The translations under genes and the position numbers were made by a program. A model generated the notes under the pieces. That model saw only the letters and a list, made by a program, of their open reading frames with translations, had not been told where the DNA came from and did no database searches. This document shows, one piece after another, positions 1 through 9,082 of a DNA stretch of 64,000 bases. This DNA is from Peribacillus frigoritolerans (GTDB lineage Bacteria; Bacillota; Bacilli; Bacillales; DSM-1321): assembly GCF_040250305.1 (NCBI RefSeq), contig NZ_CP158190.1, forward strand, positions 2,264,001-2,328,000, in the 5' to 3' direction. The first letter of the stretch is position 1, and the number at the start of each line of letters is the position of its first letter.

Positions 1-2
1 TG

Positions 3-1010
3 AAAATGACGAATATTTTTTCCGTAAAATCGTTTGGTGAGTTCGAATACTGGTTTTCAATCATTAAAATAATCAGTATCATACTATTTTTGTGCCTGGG
101 TGTGGCAGTGATATTAGGGTTTATTCCAACGATAAAACCACCCGGCGCTTCCAATCTTTTGAATTTTGGCGGTTTTATTCCGAATGGGCTAAGTTCTGTG
201 CTCGTTGGCGTCGCCATTGTTTTTCATGCATTTGTTGGAGTGGAGATTCCAGCGATTGCCGCGGGTGAGACCAGTGATCCGGTAAAATCAGTTAGAAGTG
301 CATTGAATAGTGTCGTTTGGCGAATCCTGATTTTCTATATTGGGTCCATTGCCATACTAGTGACGCTATTACCCTGGAATTCGGCTTCTTTGCTGAAAAG
401 TCCATTTGTTGCCGTCCTTGAATTGCTGGGGATCCCTTCTGCTGCCCTGATCATGAATATAGTGATTCTCATTGCATTGCTATCCTGTTTGAATTCGGGA
501 TTATATACGAGTTCACGCATGTTATTTTCACTTGCACAAAAGGGCGACGCTCCAAAGGTATTTTCAAAAGTGAGCAAGAACGGCGTTCCTATATTTGCTG
601 TATTCGGCTCTACTATATTTGCCTTTATCAGCACCATTTTCAGTTATGTTTCACCTGATAAAATCTTTTTCTTTTTAGTGAATTCCTCAGGTGGAGTCGG
701 AATTCTTGTTTATCTGGCCATTGCGGTTTCCCATCTCCGATTAAGGAAGAGAATGGAGAAAGAAAATCCTGGAATTTTCAAGATCAAGATGTGGCTATTC
801 CCGTATTTGACTTATGCAACCATAATTTCCATGATTTCCGTGTTAATATTAATGGCCTTTATCGATTCGCAGCGTCCACAGTTTATCTTTACCATGCTAT
901 TTAGCTTGATCGTTATCTGTTCATTCTTTTTCATTCGAAGAAAAAAAGCGAAGTATATGGAGAATGAATTAAATATTGTTTCTGGTTCCCCTAATTCTGA
1001 AAAGTTATAG
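3..1010 (+). CDS. Amino-acid permease, APC superfamily (C-terminal part)
   Basis: The reading frame is open to the left edge, so only the C-terminal ~335 residues are visible; APC permeases are usually 440-500 residues. The visible part has about eight hydrophobic segments and the conserved stretch FVGVEIPAIAAGE followed by a basic loop, typical of AAT/APC proton-coupled amino-acid importers (GabP/RocE/ProY-like). It should import an amino acid or amine across the cytoplasmic membrane. Because it lies upstream of taurine/phosphonate genes it could bring in taurine or 2-aminoethylphosphonate, but a lipoprotein gene separates them and the substrate cannot be read from the sequence. Confidence 0.85.
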   Translation, partial: KMTNIFSVKSFGEFEYWFSIIKIISIILFLCLGVAVILGFIPTIKPPGASNLLNFGGFIPNGLSSVLVGVAIVFHAFVGVEIPAIAAGETSDPVKSVRSALNSVVWRILIFYIGSIAILVTLLPWNSASLLKSPFVAVLELLGIPSAALIMNIVILIALLSCLNSGLYTSSRMLFSLAQKGDAPKVFSKVSKNGVPIFAVFGSTIFAFISTIFSYVSPDKIFFFLVNSSGGVGILVYLAIAVSHLRLRKRMEKENPGIFKIKMWLFPYLTYATIISMISVLILMAFIDSQRPQFIFTMLFSLIVICSFFFIRRKKAKYMENELNIVSGSPNSEKL

Positions 1011-1161
1011 CTTTGGCGGAAATGCTTCGTTTACTTCTAAGGAACTCCTCAGACAGAATTCATCAATCACTAATCAGCTATAATATGATTCCCATAGAAA
1101 AAGAAAGTTGTGCCATTAAGTGCTTGGTGCCATCTGTCTTTTAAATCATGAAGGAGGAATT

Positions 1162-1611
1162 ATGTTGAATGGTTTCCGTGTAATAACTTATGGGGCTGTC
1201 CTTGGAGCCATATTGCTGTCAGGCTGCAACAATTCAGCTGAACCGGACGTGGCTCAACAAGAAAATAGTCCAGTCATGAATGAAAATCCGGATTCAAATA
1301 CGGGTGAAACCCAGGTTATTAAAAAAGGTGTCGGCGATGTGATACGATCCATAAAAGGATTGGATTCAGAAATAAGTATGGATGCGAATTCAGAGAAAAT
1401 TCAAGAATTGGGAAAAGAGATCAGTTCTAATTGGGATTCGATAGAAACGCAAGTGGAAGATGAATACCCAAATTGGTATGAACGGATTGAGAAAAACCTT
1501 TACCCATTAATTGGAGAGTCAGGGAATCCGGATAAGGACCTTGAAAAGATTAAACGACTCTCAGAAGCTACTAAAAAAGATCTTCAGTTATTTTTGGAAG
1601 AAGTTAATTGA
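1162..1611 (+). CDS. Small lipoprotein of unknown function
   Basis: The ATG at 1162 is chosen over an upstream in-frame start because AAGGAGG lies directly in front of it. The product is 149 residues. A short signal peptide ends in a lipobox (LLSGC) and is followed by an Asn/Ser/Glu-rich linker, so it should be anchored on the outer face of the membrane. The remainder is charged and probably helical, rich in Glu, Lys and Trp. I do not recognise a family. A TATAAT at 1079-1084 could be its -10 element. No link to the downstream genes is evident beyond orientation. Confidence 0.75.
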   Translation: MLNGFRVITYGAVLGAILLSGCNNSAEPDVAQQENSPVMNENPDSNTGETQVIKKGVGDVIRSIKGLDSEISMDANSEKIQELGKEISSNWDSIETQVEDEYPNWYERIEKNLYPLIGESGNPDKDLEKIKRLSEATKKDLQLFLEEVN

Positions 1612-1682
1612 ATTCTCTCTATACCCGGGTTTATCATGTTTGGTGATTTTTGAGGAGGTAAGGATAAGGAGGGGAGCATAGG

Positions 1683-2513
1683 TTGGAAAATGCAAAAGAA
1701 TGCAAAGAGGTTCAGGCAGTCATATTCGATTGGGCAGGAACGATGGTGGATTATGGTTGTTTTGCGCCGGTCCAAGCATTTGGAGAGACTTTCAGGATAA
1801 GGGGGATAGATATTACCATTAGGGAAGCAAGGGAACCTATGGGTTTATTGAAAATGGATCATATAATGGAACTCCTGAAAATGAAACGAATCTCCAATTT
1901 ATGGAGTGCTAAATTCGGGAAAGAACCGGACGAAAGAGATCTTAAATCATTATATAAGGACTTTGAGGCTTTGCTTTTTAAGGTTCTCAAGGAGAACGCC
2001 AAGCCAATACCAGGCGTGATTGACTTAGTCAGCCGATTAAGGCAGCAAGGAATAAAAATCGGTTCGACAACAGGGTATACTCGTGAAATGATTGATGTTG
2101 TTAAGGAAGAGGCGGAAAAATGGGGCTATCAACCAGATTCCATCGTTGCGTCTAACGAAGTGCCGACAGGAAGGCCTGCCCCTTGGATGTGCTTTAAGAC
2201 GGCGATGAATCTCCAAGTGTATCCACTCAGCAAAATCGTTAAAGTCGGCGATACGATCAGTGACATCAAAGAAGGCATTTCTGCGGGAATGTGGACTGTT
2301 GCCGTATTGAAGGGCGGCAGTGAAATCGGCCTTTCAGAAGCAGAGATCAACGCAATGGACCCATATGATCTGCAAAAACGGATGAAGCATGCAGAAAATC
2401 GTTTTTGGAATGCAGGTGCCGATTTCGTAATTGATGAAATAGGTGATTTATTGGAGATCATCGATAGGATCAACTACAGATTGACAGAAAAAAAGGATAT
2501 ATTTATTGGTTAA
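1683..2513 (+). CDS. phnX: Phosphonoacetaldehyde hydrolase (phosphonatase)
   Basis: HAD-superfamily enzyme of 276 residues, close to the Bacillus PhnX length (about 265-270). It hydrolyses phosphonoacetaldehyde to acetaldehyde and phosphate, the second step of 2-aminoethylphosphonate use. The nucleophile motif DWAGT is at residues 16-20 and the Schiff-base lysine is in PMGLLKMDH (Lys57), the hallmark of this family. Motifs GSTTGYTREM and KVGDT are also present. The start is TTG at 1683 behind an AGGAGGGG site. The second Thr of the usual DWAGTT is Met here. The usual partner PhnW is absent; the aminotransferase two genes on may replace it. Confidence 0.93.
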   Translation: MENAKECKEVQAVIFDWAGTMVDYGCFAPVQAFGETFRIRGIDITIREAREPMGLLKMDHIMELLKMKRISNLWSAKFGKEPDERDLKSLYKDFEALLFKVLKENAKPIPGVIDLVSRLRQQGIKIGSTTGYTREMIDVVKEEAEKWGYQPDSIVASNEVPTGRPAPWMCFKTAMNLQVYPLSKIVKVGDTISDIKEGISAGMWTVAVLKGGSEIGLSEAEINAMDPYDLQKRMKHAENRFWNAGADFVIDEIGDLLEIIDRINYRLTEKKDIFIG

Positions 2514-2589
2514 AAAAGATTCAAATACAGTAGTTAGTGCCTATGATGGTCAGATACTTTAAATAAATTCAAAATTTTCAATTTATTTA

Positions 2590-2618
2590 TTGACTGTCAC
2601 ACACAATGGTAGTATTAT
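2590..2618 (+). promoter_or_regulatory. SigA-type promoter of xsc
   Basis: TTGACT at 2590-2595 and TATTAT at 2613-2618 are separated by exactly 17 bases. The putative operator at 2628-2651 starts nine bases after the -10, so a bound repressor would block initiation. Confidence 0.65.
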
Positions 2619-2627
2619 ACATCTTAT

Positions 2628-2651
2628 AACTGGTACGGACGTCGCAACGTC
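2628..2651 (+). promoter_or_regulatory. Putative GntR operator upstream of xsc
   Basis: A 24-bp segment that matches 17 of 24 positions of a segment at 8167-8190 in front of the gntR gene. Its right half holds an inverted repeat, GACGT-N4-ACGTC (2638-2651). Both copies sit just downstream of a promoter and upstream of the ribosome site. I infer that this is the binding site of the GntR protein encoded at 8214. Confidence 0.55.
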
Positions 2652-2686
2652 ATTATCAGAAATAATATAATTAAGGAGAATGTGCT

Positions 2687-4450
2687 ATGGTCGAAACAAA
2701 AATGTTAAGAGGTACGAAAGTTAAAATGACACCAAGTGAAGCCATCGTTGAGACATTGGTGGCCGAGGGAGTTAAACATATCTCGGGAATTCTGGGATCT
2801 GCTTTCATGGATATGCTTGATTTATTGCCAACTGCAGGCATTCGTTTCATTGGTGTCCGCCATGAACAAAGTGCAGCACATATGGAAGATGCCTATTGTC
2901 GTGTCTCCGGGGTTGCAGGAGTTGTCATCGGGCAAAACGGACCTGGAATGACGAATATGGTCACCTCTGTTGCAGCGGCCAATCAAGCTCATACTCCTAT
3001 GGTGGTCATATCACCTTCAGCTGGTACACCAACGGTTGGATGGGATGGTTTTCAAGAATGTGATCAGGTTTCCATCTTCAAGGCCATCACGAAAGAAACG
3101 GTTAGAGTGACACACCCTGGCCGGGTCGCTGATTGCCTCAGGACAGCATTTCGGATTGCCTATGCCGAGAGGGGGCCGGTTTTATTCGATATTCCCCGTG
3201 ATTACTTCTATGGTGAAGTGGAAGATCAAATACTTCAACCACATCAATATCGCGTAGATGAACGGGGCTGCGGATCATCTGCATCATTGGATAGAGCAGC
3301 TGAAATTTTAGCTGAAGCTGAGTATCCTGTCATCATTTCCGGCAGGGGAACGGTTGATTCGGATGGCATTGAAGAAATTAAGAATATTGCAGAATATTTA
3401 ACAGCACCGGTAGCTGTCTCCTATATGCATAATGATGCCTTTCCTGCTGATCATCCATTATCAGTCGGCCCAATCGGTTACATGGGTTCAAAGGCTGCCA
3501 TGAATACACTTAAGAAAGCGGACGTCATATTGGCGGTCGGTACTAGATTATCGGTATTTGGAACGCTACCATGCTATGACATTGATTATTTCCCTAAAGA
3601 TGCGCAAATCATCCAAATAGATATTAACCCGAGGCAAATAGCGAGGACGCACCCTGTGGAAGTTGGGATCATAGGAGATGCCCGTGAAGCTAGCCATGAA
3701 ATCTTAAAACGGTTGAAGGCTAGTAAACCTAACCTGAAACAAGAAAAAAAGCGGATGGTCGAAGTAACGAATGAAAAACAAAAATGGGAAGAAGAATTGG
3801 TGAGACTTGCGATGATTGATGGAACGCCAATCAATCCGCGTCGAGCCCTTTTGGAATTGACTAAAGTGTTGCCTGAAAATGCCATCGTTACTACAGATAT
3901 CGGTAATGTATCGTCAACTGCAAACGCTTACTTAAAGTTCAACCAGAGCCGCAGGCATATCGCTGCGCTTACATTCGGGAACACGGGATTTGCTTACCCA
4001 TCCGCACTTGGTGCAAAGTTAGCTGAGCCGAATACGCCTGTTTTAGCCATTGTTGGAGATGGCGCGTGGGGCATGAGCTTACATGAAGTGAGTACGGCTG
4101 TTGAAGAAAATATACCGGTCATAGCATGTGTCTTCAATAATAATGCATGGTGTGCAGAGAAAAAGAATCAGGTCGATTTTTATAATAACCGTTTTGTAGG
4201 GGCGGATATCCAAAATCCTGATTTCGCAGAAGTTGCCCGATCAATGGGTGCTGTTGGTATTAGAGTCGAAAAAGCTGACGAGTTAGGGGCTGTCATTGAA
4301 GAAGCAATAAAATCAAATAAACCGACTGTCATTGATATACAAGTCGATGGAACGCAATTGGCTCCGCCATTCAGAAAAGATGCATTAAAAATGCCTACTA
4401 GATTATTAGAAAAATATTCTCATTTAGATCATAAAAACTGGGATAAATAA
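2687..4450 (+). CDS. xsc: Sulfoacetaldehyde acetyltransferase (ThDP-dependent)
   Basis: 587 residues, the usual Xsc size. The enzyme converts sulfoacetaldehyde and phosphate to acetyl phosphate and sulfite, the desulfonation step of taurine and isethionate catabolism. It has the three-domain acetolactate-synthase fold: N-terminal Pyr domain with the activating Glu in [13 protein letters not shown], central domain with a DIDY...QIDINPRQI stretch, and C-terminal PP domain with the ThDP motif GDGAWG (residues 457-462) and a downstream FNNNAW. The long PP-domain segment [17 protein letters not shown] is typical of Xsc rather than of acetolactate synthase. ATG at 2687 follows AAGGAG. The YeiH-type exporter downstream could remove sulfite or sulfate. 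Confidence 0.93.
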   Translation: MVETKMLRGTKVKMTPSEAIVETLVAEGVKHISGILGSAFMDMLDLLPTAGIRFIGVRHEQSAAHMEDAYCRVSGVAGVVIGQNGPGMTNMVTSVAAANQAHTPMVVISPSAGTPTVGWDGFQECDQVSIFKAITKETVRVTHPGRVADCLRTAFRIAYAERGPVLFDIPRDYFYGEVEDQILQPHQYRVDERGCGSSASLDRAAEILAEAEYPVIISGRGTVDSDGIEEIKNIAEYLTAPVAVSYMHNDAFPADHPLSVGPIGYMGSKAAMNTLKKADVILAVGTRLSVFGTLPCYDIDYFPKDAQIIQIDINPRQIARTHPVEVGIIGDAREASHEILKRLKASKPNLKQEKKRMVEVTNEKQKWEEELVRLAMIDGTPINPRRALLELTKVLPENAIVTTDIGNVSSTANAYLKFNQSRRHIAALTFGNTGFAYPSALGAKLAEPNTPVLAIVGDGAWGMSLHEVSTAVEENIPVIACVFNNNAWCAEKKNQVDFYNNRFVGADIQNPDFAEVARSMGAVGIRVEKADELGAVIEEAIKSNKPTVIDIQVDGTQLAPPFRKDALKMPTRLLEKYSHLDHKNWDK

Positions 4451-4476
4451 TGGTGTGAAAATAGAATGATATGACA

Positions 4477-4509
4477 GGTGCAATGACTTGAATTTTGGGT
4501 CATTGCGCC
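4477..4509 (+). other. Hairpin between xsc and the aminotransferase gene
   Basis: Arms 4477-4487 and 4499-4509 pair at ten of eleven positions around an 11-base loop. No T-run follows, so it is not a standard terminator; it may mark a processing or partial-termination point that separates expression of the two genes. Confidence 0.4.
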
Positions 4510-4593
4510 ATCACCCATTCGCTCTTTAAAGGTCTGTAACAACATGGGAACTTAACTTAATTGCATTCGATGAATAATAAGGGGGTTTCAAAA

Positions 4594-5952
4594 GTGAAGA
4601 TGGAAACTGAAACGAAAGACCTTGTTCAAATGGATAAAGACCATTTATGGCATGCGATGCATCGCTATAATGAAAAGGATGCTCCCATGATGGCTACAGA
4701 AGGATCCGGCTCATGGTTCACAGATGCTAAAGGGGATAAATATTTAGATGGGGTTTCCGGTTTATGGTGCTTGAACCTGGGTCATGGAAGAAAAGAGATT
4801 GCCCAGGCAGCGTATGAACAAATGGTTAATTTATCCTACTTCCCTTTAACGTTAAGCCATAAGCCGGCAATCGAATTATCTGCAAAAATAAGTGAGCATT
4901 TAAAGGGCTCCTATACAACGTTTTTTACGAACAGCGGCTCTGAGGCGAATGAGACAGCTTTTAAAATAGCCAGGCAATATCATTCCCAAAATGGCAATCA
5001 GGGTAAATACAAATTCATCTCTAGGTACAGAGCTTATCATGGCAATACTTTTGGCGCGCTAAGCGCGACCGCACAGGCAAACCGGAGAGTGAAATATGAT
5101 CCGGCGGTTCCAGGTTTCCTGCATGTGCCACCGCCGTATAGTTATCGAAGCCCGTTTGGGGAAAACGTTGAAAACTCCGATTTGCTTGCAGCTGAATATA
5201 TCGATCAGGTCATTAATTTTGAAGGAGCTGAAACGGTAGCTGGTGTTATTCTTGAACCATTCATCTCTGGTGGCGGGGTCCTTATTCCTTCGGAAGAATA
5301 CTTAACGAGGGTTTCGGAAATATGTAAGAAGCATGATGTTCTTTTAATTGTGGATGAAGTGGTTTCAGGTTTTGGAAGAACCGGAAAAATGTTTGGGTTC
5401 ATGCACTCCGATGGCGTTCAACCGGATATTGTAACAATGGCAAAGGGTTTGACCAGCGGTTATCTTCCACTTGGAGCAACGGCAGTGAATTCGAGGATTT
5501 ATGAGAAATTCAAAGAGAACGGAAATTTAAATCATTTCAGGCATGTGTCAACATATGGAGGCCACCCTGCATCTTGCGCAGTTGCCCTTAAGAACATTGA
5601 AATCTTGGAAAATGAAAAAATCGTTCAGCGAGTATCTGAACTTAGTGAGTCGACACTAAGTGAGCTATTTAAATTGACAGCCCTTGATAAAGTAGGGGAA
5701 GTTCGGGGAGTAGGGTTTTTATACGGCATTGAATTAGTGGAAGATAAAAAGGCAAAAACACCAGTTTCCGATGAGTTCATGGGTAAAATAATCGGGGCTT
5801 GCAAGGAAAAGGGTCTTATCATCGGCCGTAATGGTGATACAGTCCCTGGATATGGTAATGTACTGATCATTGCGCCGCCTTTATCTTCGACCGTTGAAGA
5901 TTTACGCTTTGTCATAGAAACCGTAAAATCCGTTTTATATGAATTATGCTAA
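4594..5952 (+). CDS. tpa: Taurine--pyruvate-type class III aminotransferase
   Basis: PLP-dependent class III (omega) aminotransferase. Key segments are FFTNSGSEANETAFK (phosphate/PLP contact), DEVVSGFGRTGKMFG (PLP-ring Asp) and TMAKGLTSGYLPLGA (Schiff-base Lys). GTG at 4594 is preferred over the longer TTG frame because AAGGGGG lies 8-9 bases upstream; ATG at 4600 is an alternative. About 452 residues, the family norm. Next to Xsc, the best reading is taurine to sulfoacetaldehyde conversion with pyruvate as acceptor. As PhnX is next door and no PhnW is present, it may also deaminate 2-aminoethylphosphonate; this is inference. Beta-alanine/omega-amino-acid aminotransferase is the main alternative. 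Confidence 0.85.
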   Translation: MKMETETKDLVQMDKDHLWHAMHRYNEKDAPMMATEGSGSWFTDAKGDKYLDGVSGLWCLNLGHGRKEIAQAAYEQMVNLSYFPLTLSHKPAIELSAKISEHLKGSYTTFFTNSGSEANETAFKIARQYHSQNGNQGKYKFISRYRAYHGNTFGALSATAQANRRVKYDPAVPGFLHVPPPYSYRSPFGENVENSDLLAAEYIDQVINFEGAETVAGVILEPFISGGGVLIPSEEYLTRVSEICKKHDVLLIVDEVVSGFGRTGKMFGFMHSDGVQPDIVTMAKGLTSGYLPLGATAVNSRIYEKFKENGNLNHFRHVSTYGGHPASCAVALKNIEILENEKIVQRVSELSESTLSELFKLTALDKVGEVRGVGFLYGIELVEDKKAKTPVSDEFMGKIIGACKEKGLIIGRNGDTVPGYGNVLIIAPPLSSTVEDLRFVIETVKSVLYELC

Positions 5953-6102
5953 CCAAAAAGATGATTAACTTTAGGGTGCTATATTTATAGACGAAAAATG
6001 AAGATGGGCATGATATGTCTAGCCGCTTTGACATCCATGTCCATTTTTTCATATTGGGTCAAACAGTGTGGGAAAACTGGAGAATCCGGAGTAGGAGGAA
6101 AT

Positions 6103-6837
6103 ATGCAATCACAACAAAGATTATTGGTGGTTCTGGCACATCCCGATGATGAGTCATTCCTGTGTGGCGGAACCATTGCTAAAATGTCTGAGCAAGGTGT
6201 TCATATAACCTTACTATGCGCGACAAAAGGCGAAATGGGCAGGCGCATGGGAAATCCCATTCTTACAACAAGGGAGGCATTGCCTGGACTAAGGGTAAAG
6301 GAGTTAAAAAACGCTTGTGAAGAATTGGGGATCAGCGACCTGCGATTTTTAAACGTAAGGGATAAAACGATAGAATTTGAGAGCTTCGATTTATTGGCGG
6401 AGAGAATCGTAAAGGTGATTCGTGAAGTTCAGCCGGAGGCCCTAATAACATTCCATGAGAAATATGGGGGGCATCCAGACCATTGTGCGATTGGCCGAGC
6501 TGCCGGATTTGCTTTTCTAAAATCCGGTGATCCCGATTTTTATCCAGATCCAGTATTTCCAGCTTTTAAGGTTCATAATCTGTACTTTGTCCTTTGGCAT
6601 GCTTTTTATGATGCATGGTTAAAGGAAAACGGGCAGAGCAGTATCACGGAAGTGGATATAGCAGGAACTTTACAGAAAAAGATTCGTGCCTTAAGGTCCC
6701 ATCGCTCCCAGACACTAGCAGTTCCTGAATTGTGGGGGAATCAAAATCCAAGCTTGCCTTTTTTAAAGGAATCCGAGTATTTTATCAAAGGGAATTCACC
6801 TACTAATATAGAAGAAACTGTTTTTTTAAACGATTGA
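6103..6837 (+). CDS. PIG-L/LmbE family zinc deacetylase
   Basis: 244 residues from the ATG at 6103, which follows GTAGGAGG; an upstream in-frame ATG at 5998 has no ribosome site. The metal motif AHPDDE lies near the N-terminus and GHPDH in the middle, both characteristic of the LmbE/PIG-L fold. Family members remove acetyl groups from N-acetyl-amino sugars or conjugates; BshB2 of bacillithiol synthesis is a Bacillus relative. Within this cluster it could deacetylate an N-acetyl precursor such as N-acetyltaurine, or simply be a BshB paralogue. The substrate is not evident. Confidence 0.85.
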   Translation: MQSQQRLLVVLAHPDDESFLCGGTIAKMSEQGVHITLLCATKGEMGRRMGNPILTTREALPGLRVKELKNACEELGISDLRFLNVRDKTIEFESFDLLAERIVKVIREVQPEALITFHEKYGGHPDHCAIGRAAGFAFLKSGDPDFYPDPVFPAFKVHNLYFVLWHAFYDAWLKENGQSSITEVDIAGTLQKKIRALRSHRSQTLAVPELWGNQNPSLPFLKESEYFIKGNSPTNIEETVFLND

Positions 6838-6895
6838 AAGGATGGGATGATACGTAATTTGGGCGTTAGATTATCTGGAAAGGGGGAAGGAATGT

Positions 6896-7948
6896 ATGGA
6901 ATTAGAAAAATATGAGCCACTGGAAGAAACACCTCAGGCGCAGCAAAAACCGCTTCAAAATAAGGTGACTTTGTGGCTGAGCGGTATCGCTTTCACCTTT
7001 TTTATTGCCCTCTTAGGCTTGGGGCTGTCCAAGATTTCAGGATTCAATCGAATCGGACCTCTTGCATGCTCGATCATCATTGCCGTGATTTATCGTCAAA
7101 TTGCGGGATATCCAGAAAAGTTCCGGATGGGAATTGAATTTTCCGCAAAAAAACTTTTGCGTTTTGCCATTATTTTATACGGGTTGAAATTAAATATTGA
7201 TGTGATTTTCAATCAAGGACTGCCATTGTTGGTACGTGACATAGGGACAGTAACATTTGCCATAGTCGTGATGGTCCTGATTGCTAAGTGGTTTAAGGCA
7301 GATGCTTCCATTTCCCTTCTTCTTGCTGTAGGAACCGGGATATGCGGAGCGGCAGCCATTGCGGCCATATCTCCAATCGTGAAAGCGAAGGAAGAGGATA
7401 CAGCCATAGGCGTTGGGATAATCGCTTTAATGGGAACACTTTTCTCGATTATATATACACTTTTACGTCCGATCCTTCCGCTGTCTGCTTTGGATTATGG
7501 AATCTGGTCTGGGATCAGCCTTCATGAAATCGCCCATGTTGCATTGGCAGGAGCACCGGCTGGTGAAGATGCGCTAGCGATTGCACTTCTCGCAAAATTA
7601 GGCCGTGTCTTTTTACTTATCCCATTATGTTTCATTTTTATGTATTGGATGAAAAAACGCACATCCGGGAAAATGGGCCATGATGCCAAAATTGAATTTC
7701 CATGGTTCCTCGTTGGTTTTATAATCATGAGTCTAATAGGAAGTTATGTGTTTGGAACTTATATTACGGTGTCACCCCTTGTAATGGATGGCATTTCGAA
7801 AACGACTACATTTATATTGACAATGGCCATGATCGGTCTTGGACTGAATGTAAGCCTGCAGGCACTGCGGACAAAAGCCATGCGTCCTCTTTTAGCCATG
7901 ACCATTACCTCTTTGCTGCTTTCCATCATCTCGTACTTTATCGTTTAA
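6896..7948 (+). CDS. YeiH/UPF0324 family putative sulfate/sulfite exporter
   Basis: 350 residues with about ten membrane segments after a ~28-residue polar N-terminus. The family markers are RFAIILYGLKLNID, GTGICGAAAIAAISP and AMIGLGLNVSL, matching the conserved blocks of UPF0324 (YeiH). Members are often encoded beside sulfonate-degradation genes and are thought to export sulfate or sulfite. Sulfite released by Xsc would need removal, which fits. ATG at 6896 follows AGGGGGAAGG; an overlapping ATG at 6892 is out of frame. A terminator follows at 8018. Confidence 0.85.
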   Translation: MELEKYEPLEETPQAQQKPLQNKVTLWLSGIAFTFFIALLGLGLSKISGFNRIGPLACSIIIAVIYRQIAGYPEKFRMGIEFSAKKLLRFAIILYGLKLNIDVIFNQGLPLLVRDIGTVTFAIVVMVLIAKWFKADASISLLLAVGTGICGAAAIAAISPIVKAKEEDTAIGVGIIALMGTLFSIIYTLLRPILPLSALDYGIWSGISLHEIAHVALAGAPAGEDALAIALLAKLGRVFLLIPLCFIFMYWMKKRTSGKMGHDAKIEFPWFLVGFIIMSLIGSYVFGTYITVSPLVMDGISKTTTFILTMAMIGLGLNVSLQALRTKAMRPLLAMTITSLLLSIISYFIV

Positions 7949-8017
7949 TATAAAAGCTTCCATTGTTGTCCCTGTTAGATAGGCCTAAAATGTGATGAAT
8001 AATGCATATGGATAAGC

Positions 8018-8050
8018 CCTGAATATATTAATCCATTCAGGTTTTTTTTT
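8018..8050 (+). terminator. Rho-independent terminator after the exporter gene
   Basis: Seven-base arms CCTGAAT (8018-8024) and ATTCAGG (8035-8041) followed by nine T. It ends the sulfonate/phosphonate transcription unit before the separately promoted gntR. Confidence 0.8.
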
Positions 8051-8123
8051 ATCCGAAGAAAACGTTTTTGGAAATGAAGGGTGGAAATTTGATAAAATCC
8101 TAATTTAAGGAAAAAAATAAGTG

Positions 8124-8152
8124 TTGACATGTTTGAATATTATAACTATTTG
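8124..8152 (+). promoter_or_regulatory. Putative SigA promoter of gntR
   Basis: TTGACA at 8124-8129, a 17-base spacer, and a weak -10 TATTTG at 8147-8152. The putative operator follows 14 bases later, which suggests autoregulation. Confidence 0.5.
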
Positions 8153-8166
8153 GTTTACAATATAAG

Positions 8167-8190
8167 AACTGATACGAACATTACGATGTC
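8167..8190 (+). promoter_or_regulatory. Putative GntR operator upstream of gntR
   Basis: Matches 17 of 24 positions of the site at 2628-2651. The right half has an imperfect inverted repeat, AACAT-N4-ATGTC. Its placement between promoter and ribosome site suggests that the regulator represses its own gene. Confidence 0.5.
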
Positions 8191-8213
8191 TTTTTCTGTT
8201 TGGAGGAAATTTT

Positions 8214-8921
8214 ATGGAGTTAGACTTTAAAAATCCAATCCCTTTACATGCTCAATTGAAAAGCATATTGGAAAATCAGATTTTGGAAGGTTATTATAAA
8301 GACAAAATCCCTAGTGAAAGGGAACTCATGGATATGTATTCTGTCAGCAGGAGTACTGTACGGGAAGCCGTATCCATCCTGGTTCGTGAGGGAATATTGG
8401 AAAAGAGGCATGGAAAGGGAACGTTCGTTTCCCTTAAACCTGTACAAGAATGGCTAAAGATGATAAGTTTCACTGAAACCACTAAAAGCATGGGAATTAA
8501 ATTACTAGATCATGGCCGAGTAATGACACCTGAAAATATTGCTGATGCAAATGGGTTCGAAGATGAATCTTACCATATTAAAAGGCTGCGGTTACAGGGA
8601 GATGTCCCCATAGCCATTGAATTGCATTATTATTCTTTGGACCTAGGAAAAAAATTGACAAAATTTGATTTAAGTACAACCGTATTGTATGATGCACTCG
8701 AAGGTGATCTAAACATTGACTTTTGTGAGGCGGAACAAATCATAACCTGCGGCTTTCCAACAAAAGAAGATGCAGAACATTTAGGTATAGACGAAACGAT
8801 GTGCTTGCTGATTACAGAACGAATGATTTTTGATTCTGATGGTAATTTAGTAGAGTATTACAAAGGATTATTCCGATCTGATATGTACTCATTCGCTATG
8901 AAAATGTCCCGGAAGAATTGA
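8214..8921 (+). CDS. GntR/HutC-family regulator with UTRA ligand domain
   Basis: 235 residues. An N-terminal winged helix (about residues 8-70, with PSERELMDMYSVSRSTVREAV as two helices and KRHGKGTFV as the wing) is followed by a UTRA effector domain (about 90-230). ATG at 8214 follows TGGAGG. UTRA regulators sense small metabolites of the pathway they control; here a sulfonate, phosphonate or aldehyde is likely. A shared operator-like site in front of xsc and of its own gene supports local control. A terminator pair bounds it on both sides, so it is a monocistronic unit. Confidence 0.88.
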   Translation: MELDFKNPIPLHAQLKSILENQILEGYYKDKIPSERELMDMYSVSRSTVREAVSILVREGILEKRHGKGTFVSLKPVQEWLKMISFTETTKSMGIKLLDHGRVMTPENIADANGFEDESYHIKRLRLQGDVPIAIELHYYSLDLGKKLTKFDLSTTVLYDALEGDLNIDFCEAEQIITCGFPTKEDAEHLGIDETMCLLITERMIFDSDGNLVEYYKGLFRSDMYSFAMKMSRKN

Positions 8922-8932
8922 TTTTGCACATA

Positions 8933-8980
8933 AAAATGACCTATGCCTTTCTATGAGAGTTGAGAGGCCTAGGTCATTTT
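8933..8980 (+). terminator. Terminator after gntR
   Basis: Arms 8933-8948 and 8965-8980 are complementary at 15 of 16 positions; the arms start with A-runs and end with TTTT, so it can work in both directions. Confidence 0.75.
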
Positions 8981-9082
8981 CAATCCTACCAGTATATACA
9001 ATGATACGACTTTTAATGGAGAGTTTGTCTATATTTATAACATAGACATGTTTTAATATAATCTATTGTTATATACGTCACT

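Noticed and set aside
4477..4509. Rho-independent terminator between xsc and the aminotransferase gene
   Set aside because: The hairpin is good but no T-run follows, so it was kept only as a hairpin.
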